Assembly: GCF_000002985.6 (NCBI RefSeq)
Contig: NC_003279.8
Location: 7,626,001-7,690,000, forward strand
DNA length: 64,000 nucleotides
Direction: 5' to 3'
From: Caenorhabditis elegans
Taxonomy: Eukaryota > Nematoda > Chromadorea > Rhabditida > Rhabditidae
Positions 24,667 to 38,700 of this stretch are shown piece by piece. The position numbers were made by a program, and so were the translations under genes. The notes beneath the pieces were generated by a model. That model did not search any database. It saw nothing but the letters and a program-made list of their open reading frames with translations, and had not been told where the DNA came from. How positions within the stretch are numbered: the stretch's first letter is position 1; the number at the start of each line of letters is the position of its first letter.

Positions 24667-27600
24667 CTAGATGTTGATGTGTCCTCTGACAATCTTTTCA
24701 TAGCACAATCGAGCCATCTGTGTAGACACATCTTGTCCCGTTACGTACGTTTTGATGGGAACTTTTACAGCAACCAGTTGACGCAACTTGTACATTGACT
24801 CGAGAGTTCCACGTGTAGAAACCAGAAGACGCACTATAATAATTTGAAAATTAAATCTGTTTACCATTCGATTTTGTTAACTCACTATTGATTTTTTGCA
24901 CATCATCCGAAGAGCGAACTGATTTCTCCATGTTTCGCATGAATATCTCTTTTACACCAGTATGCTCTACCAGCTTGCGATGAACCAATGAACGATCACA
25001 ATTGGCTGGTAATTCAATCACGAACGGTTCGTTTTCTCGAATTATTGAACGAACTGTAGTTGTTGGATCAGTTGACACAGGAAGTTCTTCGAATCGTAAA
25101 TTGAATAACACGTTGTAGTAGGTTTTGAGTGCGGCCAAATGGAAAATTTGCCATTCTCCTCGCATGAAAATTGATGAGAAATCAAGAGCACAGAATGAGA
25201 GATTCGCCATTTTTCGGAACTTTCGCGAGGCCAAAAATTCGAGAAACTTCACCATCTGAAAACAGTCATTATTATAAAAAAAATAACACAAATATTCTTC
25301 TCACCATCTGACTTTTTCCTTTTTCCTCAATATATAAACTGGGCTCAAAGTCTCCAATTGTTTTACTCTGCTTGTAACTTTTCTCATCGACCTTATTGAA
25401 GAACTTGGCAGCATTTCCATCAACGGAAGAAAATTGCCTTGTAGCAAACAGGATAAATAGCAGTGATAAATGATATTCTCGAAGTGATTGATTTTCAAAT
25501 AGATTTGAAATCCGTGCCCATTCGTCTAACATGAATAAGACTGCATCCAATCCTGGATAAGTTTCTGTGTACATTTTGATGATTCTATGAGCTCGTTTCA
25601 CTTGTTCTCCACTAGTTTTAGGTGTTGAAAATTGTCGAAAAGCTTCGAATTTTCTCGAGTTATCGACAAGATACTGAGATCTGTGGTCGTCAAGCATTGT
25701 GTACAATGGATTTGCTCCACCCATCTTAACTTCGTCACTTGTAAGACTTTTGTCTTGTTTCACTTTTGCGATGACGTCATATGCGAGCCAAGCGAACGAC
25801 AATTTCTTGTTTTCTCGAGTTATTCGAGCTTCCTCTGAAATTAAAATAGTATTTATTTTTATTTCAAGTTATCCAACTAACCATAGCAAGCTCTGTACCA
25901 AGCTACGGCCTTTTTCATCATCTGCACTGTCGGAGCACGACATTGTCGTTGAAGAATATTACTATCACGTCCGTAACGAGAGAATGCTTCTGTGTTACCT
26001 TCCCAGCCGCCTTCGAATTCCTGAAATTACGCATGTACACATATGTAACTGGCTTAGGAAAGCTTTACTTCAAAAAATATCTCTCGGTATTTCTTGAACA
26101 AATTTGTCAATTTCGTCTCGATCATCTGGTTTGTGTTGAAGAATGACATATCATCTTGATCCTTATCCGAAATTCTGTTTCGCATGTCAACAATGCATCC
26201 TGAGAAGACTTCACCTTCTGTTTTGATTCCATAGTTTTCCATCATTGACTGAAAAAACATGGTCATCTTTCAACTATTTCTCCTAAAACTCACTCTCAAC
26301 TGAGCATTATATCTTGCTAAATCGTTTTTTGCACTAGCCATATATTCCGTATATCCATCAATTTTGATAGTTTCATCTATAGAAATCTCCACTTGCTCGT
26401 CTCGTTCTTCCGAAATTTTGAGTACATCATCAATTGCTTTGAACTCGCGAAACAGTTTTCCACACAATCTTGGACTGACATACATTGGAGTATGGTCATT
26501 TCCCATGTGATAATCAGGTACTCTTTCAGCTCTTTCAGGTGGAATCATTTCGCCAGTTTCTTCATCTTTTCTCCATTTCCTTTCAAGTTCATCAGGTGGT
26601 TGTCCAGACTTAGTGAAGTCCACAGCTTGACAATTTTTCTTCGCCAAATCCATGCAAACTCTTGCGTTTAATCCATATTGGTCAGAATTGTGAAGATGAC
26701 TATTCGAGATTTGTCCAACGGAATCCAATTTCAAGTACTTGACATAGAACTCACGCATCAAGTCATCCTGAAAATATTATTTATTGCGACTAGAATTAAA
26801 TATATTTATGTAATCTCGTTAAAACGAAACTCACGATTTCATCTTCTTTAAAGCTCGCCTTCTGTTTCTCTGAAGTGAAATCATATGGATCTTCATTTTT
26901 GTCCAGAAGCAACTGTTGATCCCAAATGATAGAATATTCATCTCCATCCAAATCAGATCCAGCCATTTCATCAGGATGAGGCCTCGGTCCATGTTGTGGG
27001 AATACTACTACATCACACATGTGATGAAGTTCTGGAATATCGACAGCCTCGAAAATCCGAACATCTCCGGCAACAATGCATGGATTTTTGGTCAAGAGAA
27101 CCGTTCCTGTAAGAACTTGTCGCGCAGCGTTTTTGGGTGGAAGTTTCAGGGCCAGATTTTTGGTATACTGTACGAAGATTTGACCATATTGAAGACGCCC
27201 AGTCTCGTCAACGACTCCAAGCATTGACCGTCCGAGATCACACGGAATGGGAATTTGTTCTTTTCGGAGTTGTCTGGCTGTAACAAATATGGTTTGTTTA
27301 AAAAGCTTCATTCGTTTAAACTTACTGATTGAGAACTTGATCGATGCTTTGATAAGAGATCGGAAAAATGGTTCGCTAGACAATGTGAATCCCCATGTTG
27401 TTCTCAAGTAGTCAATATCTACGCGACGAGGTAGCTCCTGAATAATAACAGTAATGAGGATACTATCAGTAATTTAATAACAAACCTTCAGTCGATTTCT
27501 GCAAAAAGTTTCATCCACCATTTGTTGGGCAAAAGAAAGCATTTGTCTGTCCAGTAACTCTTCGATTCGATTTGTTACTCTTCGATGACATTCCAAGGAT

Positions 27601-30272
27601 TGCATTTCCGAAACTTGATCGAGAATATTGATGAATGGCTTGTTTAATGCCACTGGAACTGGCGATGAGTACTTGACGATTTCCACTTGATCACGTGGGT
27701 GTCTCTTTGAAATAAATTTAATTTGACTTGGGCGAAACATACAGTTCAAGCTCCACGAACTGTCATCGCTCGGTTTGCTGATATTATACGAAATTGACCA
27801 CTGGCGAAGATTGTCAAGAAGAGGTTCGATTGAGATGACTCCTTTCATTCCACGGAAACGAAACTGAAAAAAACTATTAAGAAACACCAAAGAAAAGATT
27901 ATGGTACCTGAAAGCAGCTGGGAACACCTTTTCCAAAATCCATAACTTCTGAGACCATTTGAGCAAATCGATAACTCATCATTCCAACTCCATCAGAAAA
28001 CGTGTATTCATCTCCTTTCAAATTTTTTCCTCCAGTCAAATCGTACGTTGTCATATACGTGCATCTTTCCAAATTCACTCCTGACAATCTGCTTTGTGTA
28101 AAACACTGTCCAAGACGAGCCATCATTTTTGGAATGTTGTCAATAGTCTCGAATCGTCCCAAATTCTTTCGAGCAGCTTGGATCTTTGGATTGAAAGTGA
28201 TTGGTGGTTTGATTTGATATATCCGTTCGTATTCTCTGCACTGTGATGATGAATATTTTTCCATGAAGTAAGCACCGTTATCTCTCATTTGTGAGTTCGA
28301 GCTTCCTAAATAGCCGAAATTACGACCAGCAACAGTAATTCCATTTTTGAGATATTGATTGACGGTTTTTTCAAGCATAGTCGAAGTTTTATTCGTTCGC
28401 ATTTTCTGATTATCATCATCTCGGAAAGTGATTCTTAGAACTCTTGTTCCATCATGGTCGTATCGTCGCAGTACTCGATTTCCCATCAACGTCTCCGGTG
28501 CCACATAGATAACACGAGTCGGTGTGAAAATAATCTTTCGAACTCTTTGATATCCCTCTCTCATTTCTTCAGTTGTTAATCCATTAACCAGACTGTTTCT
28601 CTGTCTCGTTTGACAAATTCTATCGAAACACTTGATCAATGATCCAATTCGTTTTCTACCATCGATCATGTGAACCAAATCCTCAAGTCCGGCCTCACAA
28701 AGTTTGTCATCTTTCGTGTAGTAGTGGAGAATCACTTCAAGGAATCGGTGCCATATTCCTTCATCAAGCAAAATTTGATCCTTAACCACTGCTCCTCTCG
28801 AAATCAGACATTCCAGGAGATAAGTGATGGCGAATTTTCTTTCCCTGTTGGTGTCAACTTCTCGAGAGCCACATACTTCATGTTTCTTTGGAAATGCGGT
28901 CGTGATGAAATCTCTGTAAATAGGCGCAGAGAAATGAGTGGGCGACAGATGTTGATTATTTAGGAATGTCCAACGGTTATAAGGATTCTCTCTCCAAATG
29001 AGACAGTCAATCGAAGGAATGTCCGCGAATTCAATGGAAACTCCAGTACGGATGCGAAGTCTTGAAAGTAAGCGGTAGATTTCATTGAGCTGGAATAATT
29101 ACACGTAAAAACTTGATGCATATTGAATTATTACCCCAACAGATTGATCAAACTCGATTGTGAACACAGGACTATCCGTTATTGCTTTAGCTGTTGGATA
29201 CTGATTCGCGCTTCGTCCACGATTGATCACCAAATATCTTCGATAATGTGGGACGGAGTGCCGATTTTCCTGAAAATTGTAATTAACATCTTATTTCGAT
29301 ATTTCATAATCGCGAAATTTCATGGTTTACGGCTTGGGTGTGCTCACCGATTCCTGTTTTGCCGTTCGGTAGGCTCTTCTAATGAGAACAGGACAATTAA
29401 GTTCGAAATGTACACGAATCCGATCCGAACCATTACAATCTTGAACGACAGGATCAACAATAATCCGACGAATAGAAGTTCTCCTAACCTGAAAGTTTTT
29501 GTTATGATTTTTATTCCCAATTCTATTGAAAACATACTGTAATCTGGTAATACATGGTAACTGTTTGTTTGGTCCTCTTCGCATCTTTATCAGCAACCTC
29601 AAAATCATTTTCAAAGTGCTTGAAGTGAACTGTCATAAAATCAATTTTATCGAATTCGAACTCCACTTTGATTTGGTTCATTCCAATTTTATCGGCTTGT
29701 GTTGGTTCAGTATTCCTCGTTCTTGCCGACTTCCGACGTCTAACGTCATCCCAGAAAGACACTTCCCAATGATTAATGAATGTTCCGCCTTGAATATTTC
29801 CAAAGAAAACAGCGGCAAGCGGAATATCAACCAAATGACATGTCAATTCGGAAGACCAAAAATCGGAACTGTGAAGAACGAGATTTCCACGTTGGAATGG
29901 CATAAGATGATCCTGGAAAAGTACGAATACGATAGAAAGTTTCGACAGCAACAAACCGTTGATAAATCTTTTAAATATGTCTGGATCGCCGCAATTAGAT
30001 CATGTGAAAACCTGCTGGTCGCAACTTCATAATTTGTTTCATAAAACGGCTCACAATCTTGCTCTTCGACAACCTGAACCTGTCCTTTTGTCAAAACCTT
30101 GATGTTGTATTCATTCAATGCCTAAAACAAAAAAAATGATTGATGAACACATTGTCTAACTTACTGGCTCTAATTTTGCTACATGGCATTTAACTATGGG
30201 TCCCATTTGCCGCTCTGGCAGAGAACAGGGAATTTCGAGTTTAATCCATCCACGATAACCTTCGTCCCCCAT
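24667..30272 (-). CDS. ego-1: RNA-dependent RNA polymerase EGO-1 (QDE-1/RdRP family)
   Basis: Germline RdRP that makes 22G small RNAs and is needed for germline development and RNAi (established for EGO-1). Fifteen exons close in frame: 30165-30272, 29957-30121, 29538-29912, 29348-29488, 29135-29269, 27908-29089, 27486-27863, 27326-27437, 26835-27277, 26294-26767, 26069-26248, 25882-26020, 25305-25834, 24886-25255 and 24667-24833; 4899 nt, 1632 residues. The catalytic GSDLDGDEYS lies near residue 970 (bases ~26940-26965). Conserved RdRP blocks match those of the downstream copy, including GVGMMSYRFAQ and FRGMKGV. The start codes MGDEGYRGWIKLEIP; a TTTTAG acceptor lies about 40 bp upstream. 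The 1182-nt exon 27908-29089 corresponds to four exons in rrf-1. Name basis as given for rrf-1. Confidence 0.85.
26956..27070. repeat. 115-bp tract identical between the two RdRP genes (copy B)
   Basis: Partner of 20259-20373. It encodes the region leading into the active-site Asp triad. A second, shorter near-identical stretch lies at 26676-26730 versus 19990-20040, with two or three differences in about 50 bp. Confidence 0.85.
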
Positions 30273-30314
30273 TGTTGCGAGGATTCGGGATAATTTTTGA
30301 TATATCTTAGGCTA

Positions 30315-31231
30315 AAATCGTTTTGAGGTAGATGGTCTGTAAGAAAAATATTACAATTTCAACATTTTAGACCATGGTTACACGGATTTTAAATTTTTAG
30401 ATAAAAAAAGAGATTTTCTGGTTAGAATTGCAGCGTTAAAAATATTCGATTTTTTAAAATTACGTTTCACTAGACTAAAGCATCATGAATCATATAAAAT
30501 AAATGAGAAAACAGAAATATTTGGGCATTTGGGATGAAAATTGATTCAAATTCGAAAAACGTTTCTGGCGCGCTATCGTATCTGCCCTGTTCGTTGCGAG
30601 ACTTGTAGTTCACAACGATTTAAGCTCCTTTGAAGGCAGCGGCATTTTGAAATCGAATTTCGAATTATTAACCTTCTTCTTCGCAGTTTTTAGCTATGAG
30701 CGAGAAACAAATAAGAAAAAAGTGGCACGCGTTATAGTTCAAAAATTTCGTTGTCGCGGTGAGACAAGGGCTGTTGTCTTTTGGGCTTTGGTTTTTTTGG
30801 CAAAAATGGGAGAAAAAACTTTCACAAGTTAATTTTTAGTCGGGACGAGGAATTCGATTTTTTTGTATTTTTATTAGTCCAAAGTCCGAATAGTTTTTAA
30901 ATAATCTGCATCTCCAATTTTTCTAATGATTATTTTACGAGAACTTGTGTTTGAATGGAAATTCGCAACATGAAGATAAAATTAATAAATCTCAAAATTT
31001 ATTTACATGGCACCGGAAACTACAGATTTCGACCCGTATTTCTGATATAATTGAGAGAGGAATAGAATAACATTTGAAAAGAAATTGAAATTGAACAACT
31101 AAAGCACTGACCCGTTTCAGGGAAAAAAAGTGGTAATTGCGCCTAATTGGTGTGCATGGTGGGAGGTGGAAAGGGAGGAAAACAGAAAAAAAACAAGAAA
31201 ATATGATATGAAATATGGAAAATAATGATAA
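30315..31231. other. ego-1 upstream region and 3' flank of the phosphatase gene
   Basis: About 900 bp without a supported gene. The segment 30560-30650 is less AT-rich than its surroundings (GGCGCGCTATCGTATCTGCC). The 61-codon frame at 30647-30832 on the plus strand has no homology or splice context that I can see. The left half probably contains the promoter of ego-1. Confidence 0.4.
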
Positions 31232-32279
31232 TCAGCAAACAGCTTCAGCCATTTCCATCACAGGTTCAAGCACTGGACGGAATTTAGATTTGAATCCAGA
31301 ATTTCGGCGTTCTCGTGGCTCATCTGGGATCATATTTGGATCTTGCTCCGGGCTCTGAAAATTAAAAGGGTCAATTTCTGTAGTTTGAAATATGATTTGT
31401 AAACTTACAGCTGGTCTAGCTGGAATTGCAATATTAAGATAAACATCGGGAAGTAATTGTTCTGGTTGAGCTTCATCTCTCACCAATCGAACAGAACCAG
31501 CATTTTCTTTGACGTTCTGTAAGATACAAATTATAAACTTTGGACCTAATGATAAGAAAATAAGAATGATCAAACTAGATTTTGAGTGTTTATGTCTTTA
31601 ACTTTCAGTTACATACCTGTTCATAAGCAATAAGTTGGCGCCAGAAACCAAGATTTGGACGAACCATTGAACGCTTTGATTTCATCAAATGATAAGCTTC
31701 ACGAAGATTTCGGCAACTGGAAATAGATCAAAAATCAATATGTGCATTCTATTTTAGTTCATGGGAAAACATCAGATTCATTAGTTTTTGTTTTCCGGCA
31801 CGTGCTCTCTTCCCATTTATTGGATACTTATGATATCACATGAAAGCACATGTCCAATAGAATTTATAATAGGGGAAAGCACTGAGTTTCTGGACTATTT
31901 TTGGTTCTAACTAAAACAAGATGACATACCGATATTTGAGCAAGAAAGCCAAACAGATGGAAGCAGAACGTGACACTCCGGCGACACAGTGCACGAGAAC
32001 TTTTCCCCCATCAGCAATGAGTGCTTGAATCTGATCAGATTGAAGTTCAAGATGTGGATAGATATATGTCTGTGGAGTATCTTCAAGCCAAAGTTTTGTA
32101 CGTTGAATGTCTCCAAGACTTCTGAGATTTGGAACTTCTGTTGTTGCATTTATGATATGTGTGATCTTATGTTTCTTCATTTCATCTTTGCTCAACGCAG
32201 AAACTCCACAGATAAATAATCCCGGAACGATTTCTGACATGGCCGCATATTCTGGATTTACACGGAAAGACAGTGTCAT
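31232..32279 (-). CDS. Dual-specificity protein phosphatase (DUSP14/18-like, atypical)
   Basis: Cysteine-based phosphatase that removes phosphate from Tyr and Ser/Thr (family knowledge). Four exons: 31930-32279, 31617-31716, 31409-31516 and 31232-31354; 681 nt, 226 residues. The catalytic P-loop HCVAGVSRSAS (HCx5RS) is at about residue 97, and the general acid Asp is likely in LEDTPQ near residue 67. No CH2/rhodanese MAPK-docking domain precedes it, so it is of the small atypical group. The C-terminal ~60 residues are acidic and proline-rich, then basic (RERRNSGFKSKFRP), with no known domain. ACAG just 12 bp upstream of the ATG (32292-32293) is an acceptor suitable for trans-splicing. It is upstream of ego-1 on the same strand, 0.9 kb away. 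I believe it is F26A3.4. Confidence 0.9.
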
Positions 32280-35200
32280 TTTGTAGTGTATCTGTAATCA
32301 TATTAAATTTGATTCGAGTACCAAGAGGTTATCAATGAGAAAAAAGAAATTGAAACGAGGGGGCACGTGACAACAGGGAATGATGTTGAGAGATGTATTG
32401 AGATAAGAAGATTGTGATAAGAGTGTGAACTTTGGGAGAATTAAGTGTTTCGGATGAAATGAAATGGAAGGAGAACGAAGAGAAAACATGTGGTTAAAAT
32501 TGATAATGGAGAAGGAACGATATTTATATTTCGTTTTTACCTTTTTGGGGAAACATTTTGAACTCAAAATTTGCAAAGTTGTGAAAGTATGTACGGTAAA
32601 AAGTTTACCTGATGAGGCCTATACCTACTTTCCTAAAGTGTGCCTAGGAAATCACTTCGAGCTTTGACCAAAGATTTGACATAAAAAATCAAGAAAGAGA
32701 AACCAAAAAGGAGAAGCACCCAAAGAAGGGGAAAAAAAAGAAAAAAAAACAAAGATCATCGCGGAGAGATTTGTATTCGCCTTCTTCCTCTACACTGCAA
32801 AATGTATCTGACATATTCTTCTGAGAAGAAGCATGTGACGCTCACATGTATTTTCACTCTGTTGGCTCTCCTCTCACACTCTGCGACTCTATACTCTATG
32901 ACCTTGATTAGTTGCTTTGATTCTATCCTGGCCCCATCTTCACGAATCGAAGAACCATCTGTTGAAGATTGAGAGAAAAGTTTTATCGGAAGTGAATGAT
33001 TAAAAAAGATAAAGTTCAGAGAGAATGAGAGAAAGAGAATGAAAGACTGAAAAATACTTGTTCAAGAATCAAAAAGGATGCATGTCCTCCCATAGAGGAG
33101 GAGCCAAAAAGTGATAAAATACAAAATATTATGATGGTTTTGATGACCACTCCCACCAGGAATATATAGACATTGATTGACTTTCGGTCGTTCAGTGCTT
33201 TTGTGTGACCCCGCCTCTCTCTTGTACACACGTGATTGTCTGTACGTGTCGATTGAGAGAGAAGGCAAGAAAAAACTATCAACGACTTTCGAAAGTTCCA
33301 GTTTTGGGACAAAATAGAATAAACACAGAATACATAGCACAACCAAAAATGATTAGAAGATTAGAAAATCAAGGGAAGAGGCGTGGTTCCAACGACTGTA
33401 GTGTGTCTGAGAGTCAGAGAGAGAGCTCACACGAGCTCTCCGCTGAGCAGTTGTTCTTTCATCTGATCAGTGATATGTGTATTCGGTGGAGCTTGAAGAA
33501 AGGCGGGATTGAACAATGGGGGCAAAGGGTATCCAGTTACGACTATCATGAGAGTTGGGACGTCATCTAAGCATGTGTTCAATTAACTGAAATTAAATGG
33601 AAGTCACAAAGGACATTGAACTAGTAGAATTCATTCATCGAAATGTGTCATGGGAATTTAGATGATAGAAAAATTATTAAGACTAGTCAGTTCATTTCAG
33701 TTCAACTAATCAAACGCGAAATAAAATATTTTCTATAGTCCTATATAAATTGGAATTCATGAACTTTGACAACTCAATTCGAAAAATTGAAATTTGAGTT
33801 TTTAAAATTGCATAAAACTGTACCGCACATCTAGTCTACATTTAGTCTACATATCTACATGTACCCACGCGCTGACTGCTTCTGAGTCAGGAGACATAGT
33901 TCACTTTTTACACTTTTGTTTTGATGGTAAACGTGCCGAAATGGGTACTAAAAATAATAGTTTGTTGACGTTATATTCTTATCTTCCTGTTCAATAAACT
34001 CTTGATCTTGCTAGCTTCAAAATGAATATAAGCTTTTGAATAAGTCTACCACATGATTTTTTTTTTTTCGTTAAATTGTTTATAATTCTCACAATCAGAT
34101 GTTCCAACCGCCCACTTCTGAAATAGGAGAACTGATCCAAACTAGAAAAAAACGTGCGATGGGAAAGAAATTGAATAGTTTTTTTCGCAATGGTCGAAAT
34201 TCGCACGCACATGAAAAGAAAGACAGTCACATGTCACTGTGAGTCGACCTCAATTCAACATGGGAAAATGTTGGAGAGAGTGAGAGACGTCAGAGATCAT
34301 AACTAAATTAGAAGATGGCAATGGAGTTTTTCAGAAAAAGTTTTGGTACTTTCGCAATTTTCATATATTTGTACTCAAAGGTGCACGAACTCATTAGGAT
34401 GAGTGATAAATATTTTCGCGGCAAGACCAGTCCGAATATATAAATTTACAAAATTACTATATGCGGAGGCTTGTTTAAAAAATTCTGAGGAATATTTCCA
34501 TTGTTTTTTCCTGATTTCACATTGTTTTCCATCTTCTCAAATTTCATGAACAACTACAAAACAGCTGATTGGAATATTATAAACAGAAAACCGAGACAAA
34601 GAAAAACAATCGTATAGTCGGAAGCTTGTGATTGTAGTTTAGAATATAATTATGAATTTGAGGGAGATGTCTCATGATTCATCGAGTCTGATTTATGGAT
34701 TCAGACGCACTCAGGAAATTAGAAATGGTCGACTGAACGTCAAGATTCTATTCATAGTTTGTCAAAATATACTGAAATTGGGTTAAAAAACTAAAAAAAA
34801 TTTTTTAAAAGAATATTAAAAATTTTCAGACCAAGTTTTTACAAGTCGCCAAATTTGCCAAAAAATATGGAATTTTTGAGAACCTTAAAGCATTAATGCA
34901 TATCCGAGTATCTACTGTTTAATTAAAAGAATTAAGACATAACTGGAATATAAAAGCTATAGATAAATAAGAATTGGGTTGAGTTTGTACTATTCGTAGT
35001 TTGAAATTCAAAGTTTAAAATATTTTGAAATCACCCGACAAATGCTCGTTCCTTGTGGTTTGGCCAGTCAATGTCTCTATATCTCAGAACCCTCCGCGAT
35101 TTACCTACTATTTCTCAAAGTTCGAAAGTTCTGGCCAGAGTTGAGTACACATTGAGGAGGAAGAACCAAAAAGAACTTGGTGGTTTGAACTGATCTCAAA

Positions 35201-35702
35201 AGAGAATGGATAAGAAACAAAAAAGACAAAAAGATCGTGTTGATTTGAAGAAGTAATTGATTGACACGTTGATACAACATTTAATCAATGGGAACACAGA
35301 TGGCGTGTTCAGAATGAAAAGAAGAAGTTCCACAACAATAACCACTGCATCAGTCACTCCAAAAAAAGAAGGCGTTGATAAATCTGGTTTTCATGGGTTG
35401 AAACAAGAGATTGTAGGCGTCGAGAGTGTGATGATGATGATGATGAAAGGTGTGGAAAATGACAGATGATACTGTACCCAAAGGTTACGGTACTGTCTTT
35501 ATTTTGATAAGAAAGGGTGGGTTATTGGATTCAATTCAGCTGATAACACACTTTTTCGCGGAATTAAAAAGGAGAGTTGATTTTTGCAGTAAATGCACCT
35601 TTTAGCAAAATGCGAAAGGTTATTTTTAGATCTGGCAAAAATTGTCAACCTGCAAAAACTCAAAGTTTTTTTTCCTAAATACCATCGTGTTGAGCAATGA
35701 GG

Positions 35703-35730
35703 TGCAGCACTAATAGAGAATGCACGGTAT
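35703..35730. mobile_element. Solo end of the 15968-16398 MITE family
   Basis: Bases 35703-35730 (TGCAGCACTAATAGAGAATG then CACGGTA) match the right end of the MITE at 16372-16398 with two differences. The matching left end is not visible nearby, so this looks like a truncated or decayed copy. Confidence 0.6.
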
Positions 35731-38700
35731 GTCCACAAATCCTGGTTCTATAGTCTCAATAACTGTTGCTTTTTTTGCTTTTAAGGCGACTTGCAAATGC
35801 ACAGTGCCTACAAAAAGTTTACTGAAAGTTGCAGAAAAGAGGCAAAAGGCAGGCGCACACGCCTAAAGATGTGCCTGCCTACGGCTAAAATCCCTTGGCG
35901 GATCTAAATGTTTTGGCTCTAGATTTCTAAAGTTCAAGTTTACCACAAAAATGGGCATTACCCTTTTCAAGCACATCACTCTTATCATAAAGTTCAAGAG
36001 ACCTCGCATAAACTTTAAGGGACACTTGACGTCAAATAATGCTTAAACTGATAACAAATAAAAAAAAGTAAAAAAATGGTGTTTAGAGGGAAATATGCTC
36101 CATTTCACTGGATGGTTCGTTGACTGATTCATTGCTTTCAATGAATTGCGACACTTGAACACGGAAGAAAAATGGGCGGAGCCTGTTTGCGCAGAGAAAA
36201 AGGAAAAAAGAATGAGGAGGAGGAGGATGAAGCCTGGGCGCGCAAAAAGAAAAAAGAATGAACATGTGGACAGCATGTGAAGAAGAGAATGACTGGGAGA
36301 TTGGATGAGAGCACAGCGGATTTTGGTGGAGAGACGTACGCACCGGAAATCGGGCAATTGGTTTTTGAATGCTTTTTTTGTTATTCTGCAGTACGCAGTA
36401 CGCAATAAGGGGTTCATTGATCATTACTGATACTAATAGCAATTTTGGAAAAAATTGGAACTTTTAAAAAATTGGCCGAGAATTCTTCTCGGCGAAGATT
36501 TGGCATTATACAATGGCAACGAATAGTGGAAGTGCTTTTTGAGTTGGATTGTGGATATTTCACGGGGGCGCAATTCACGCCCGGCCGAAATTATAGCATG
36601 ATTCATAATTAACCAATGATGGAGAGAATTTCCTAATTTCCATTTTAATGATGAGTAACAGTTCCGAGTTTTTTAAATAGACGAAAACTGACCTGAACGA
36701 TCAAATTTCATAATAAGACCTTTTGAAATATTCTAAAAAACTTTTTATGGGCCACATTTTGCTAACTTGTGCTTGTCGCAGCCGACGGAAATTGGAGTTT
36801 GTTTTAATTAATACTTTTTATTACTCTTTTCAAAATTGCTGATTTTAAGTAGGTGATTTGTGTGAATTCCAGGGCATCATAATTTAGTAGTTGACAATTT
36901 TAGAAGAATTTTTGCTGTTCAACGTCCAATCAAAGTCTATCAAAGTCTAGACAATCTAACAACAGTTTACCACACGTCAGTTGATATTTGTTTTGTTTGG
37001 GAACAAAGATTCATGCTCGTCAGGAACATTTTGATCTTGAAACCATGACGCAAAGCACTCCAAATGCTATCACTCTGAACGCTTAGCCGACCCTTGTACT
37101 GTGCACATTGCCCACCTGTTCCGGTCAAAAAGCACGTGAAAAAGCATATGGTGACTAGAAAATGTGGAGTGTAATCGTTGAATAATTGTGGAATAAGGGA
37201 ATTTGTCGTTTCTAGGTCCATATCTATCTGAAAACAATGCACAATTTTGGGAATAAAAACATAATGAATTCACAATTAGAACTACATTTCAACTGTTAGG
37301 CTAATTAAAGGTTCATAATAACTTCAAAAAAAGACGTATCTATGCTATCTGAAAGCTTATGCTCCGACTATGTCTCTAAAAACGTCATCGCGGTGGAAAT
37401 AAACTCTGAACTGAAACGTTCAGTTTAATACAGATCGTTAGATTCCACATTCTTATAAAGAGTAAAGCTATATCCTATTTTTGGAGGAGTTCCTTAACTC
37501 TTTCTAATCTTCATCCTTGTACTTCTGAACAGATTGATTTGTCAGAATATTATATGATAAACTTTTGATGTCTCATGTGTCAACATGTGCACCTCGTTCG
37601 AATGGACCTTGACCTGTGGGTGTTTGAAAGAGATAAAAAGTGATATTAAACATTTCTCGAGGCAAAGGAACGTTGTTTTCCTTCCTATTTTAAGAATTTC
37701 CTTCAAATACGTCTTGCCAACTTGATGTTCGTATCTAATTGAAGAAAAATGTGTAGTTAGCATGACCAACTGTCAAAGTTGGCGGGACAAATAACAATCA
37801 AAAGATCAGTAAAAGTGCTCACTTATAATTAGTAAGAAAAGACAAGAGTTAGAGATCCCACGTCCCAATATCAAGTTTCGAGCAAAAAGTGTTCTATGCT
37901 TTGAGTCATTTGGGATAAAGGAAGGAGCACATATTTCATGTGAAGAAGACATTCGCGTCTTTGAAAAATATTTAGAATAATATATCTGGTACGGGCGTCA
38001 TAAAAGGATAGAAGAGGACAGTTCGAGATTATAGTAATGGAAATGGAAAGATCTTTGAATAGGGAATATTATTTGAAATCTGAAAAAAACGTATTTGTTT
38101 GCATATTTATTTGGGCATTTATATTAAATTTAAATATTTGTGATTCTTCCTCTCATTACCGCTCATTTTTCATTCTTCTTTTCCTGGCGACATTGTGAGT
38201 GTAGATTAAATAAATAGACCGAAAGATTTTTGATCAATTAAATTGAAGAGATAAGCAGGCGAGCTGATCAAGCTAGCAAGGAACATATGTCCTGTCATTT
38301 TCCTGATCGTTGAAATTTTTTTTGGAAATCTTGCAATTTTCAGGAAATTGCAATAACAAAAAAGTTTTACAAAAAAATGGTAAAGTATTCAATGGCAACT
38401 TGTAAGCATAAACAATATTTCCTCCAGTGGGGTTAATTTATCGTATTTGTGTAATTGACTCTTGTATTCTACGCCCTGGAAAATTTTACCAAGCAAAATG
38501 TAGCTGTTGAGCAACTAAACCATCTATCAACAATCTGGTGAATTCTAAAAACTTCCATTAAGGTTTTAAAGCAGTTCGCGCCAGAGTATTGTCAGCTCTT
38601 AGAAAATTGTGCCAAATACCGACGTAACTGGCGAAGAGTTGGGGAAAAGTGCAAGTGGGGAGCGGGCGACTAAAATTATTAAAGAAATAAATAAACTGGA

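Noticed and set aside
33205..33570. 121-codon plus-strand open frame
   Set aside because: Lies in the GA/CT-rich 5' flank of the phosphatase gene; overlapping minus-strand frames are equally long and no domain is visible.
36043..36442. Two overlapping minus-strand frames of 119-124 codons
   Set aside because: They arise from purine-rich DNA read on the opposite strand (Phe/Leu/Pro/Ser-rich, two frames at once), typical of chance frames.
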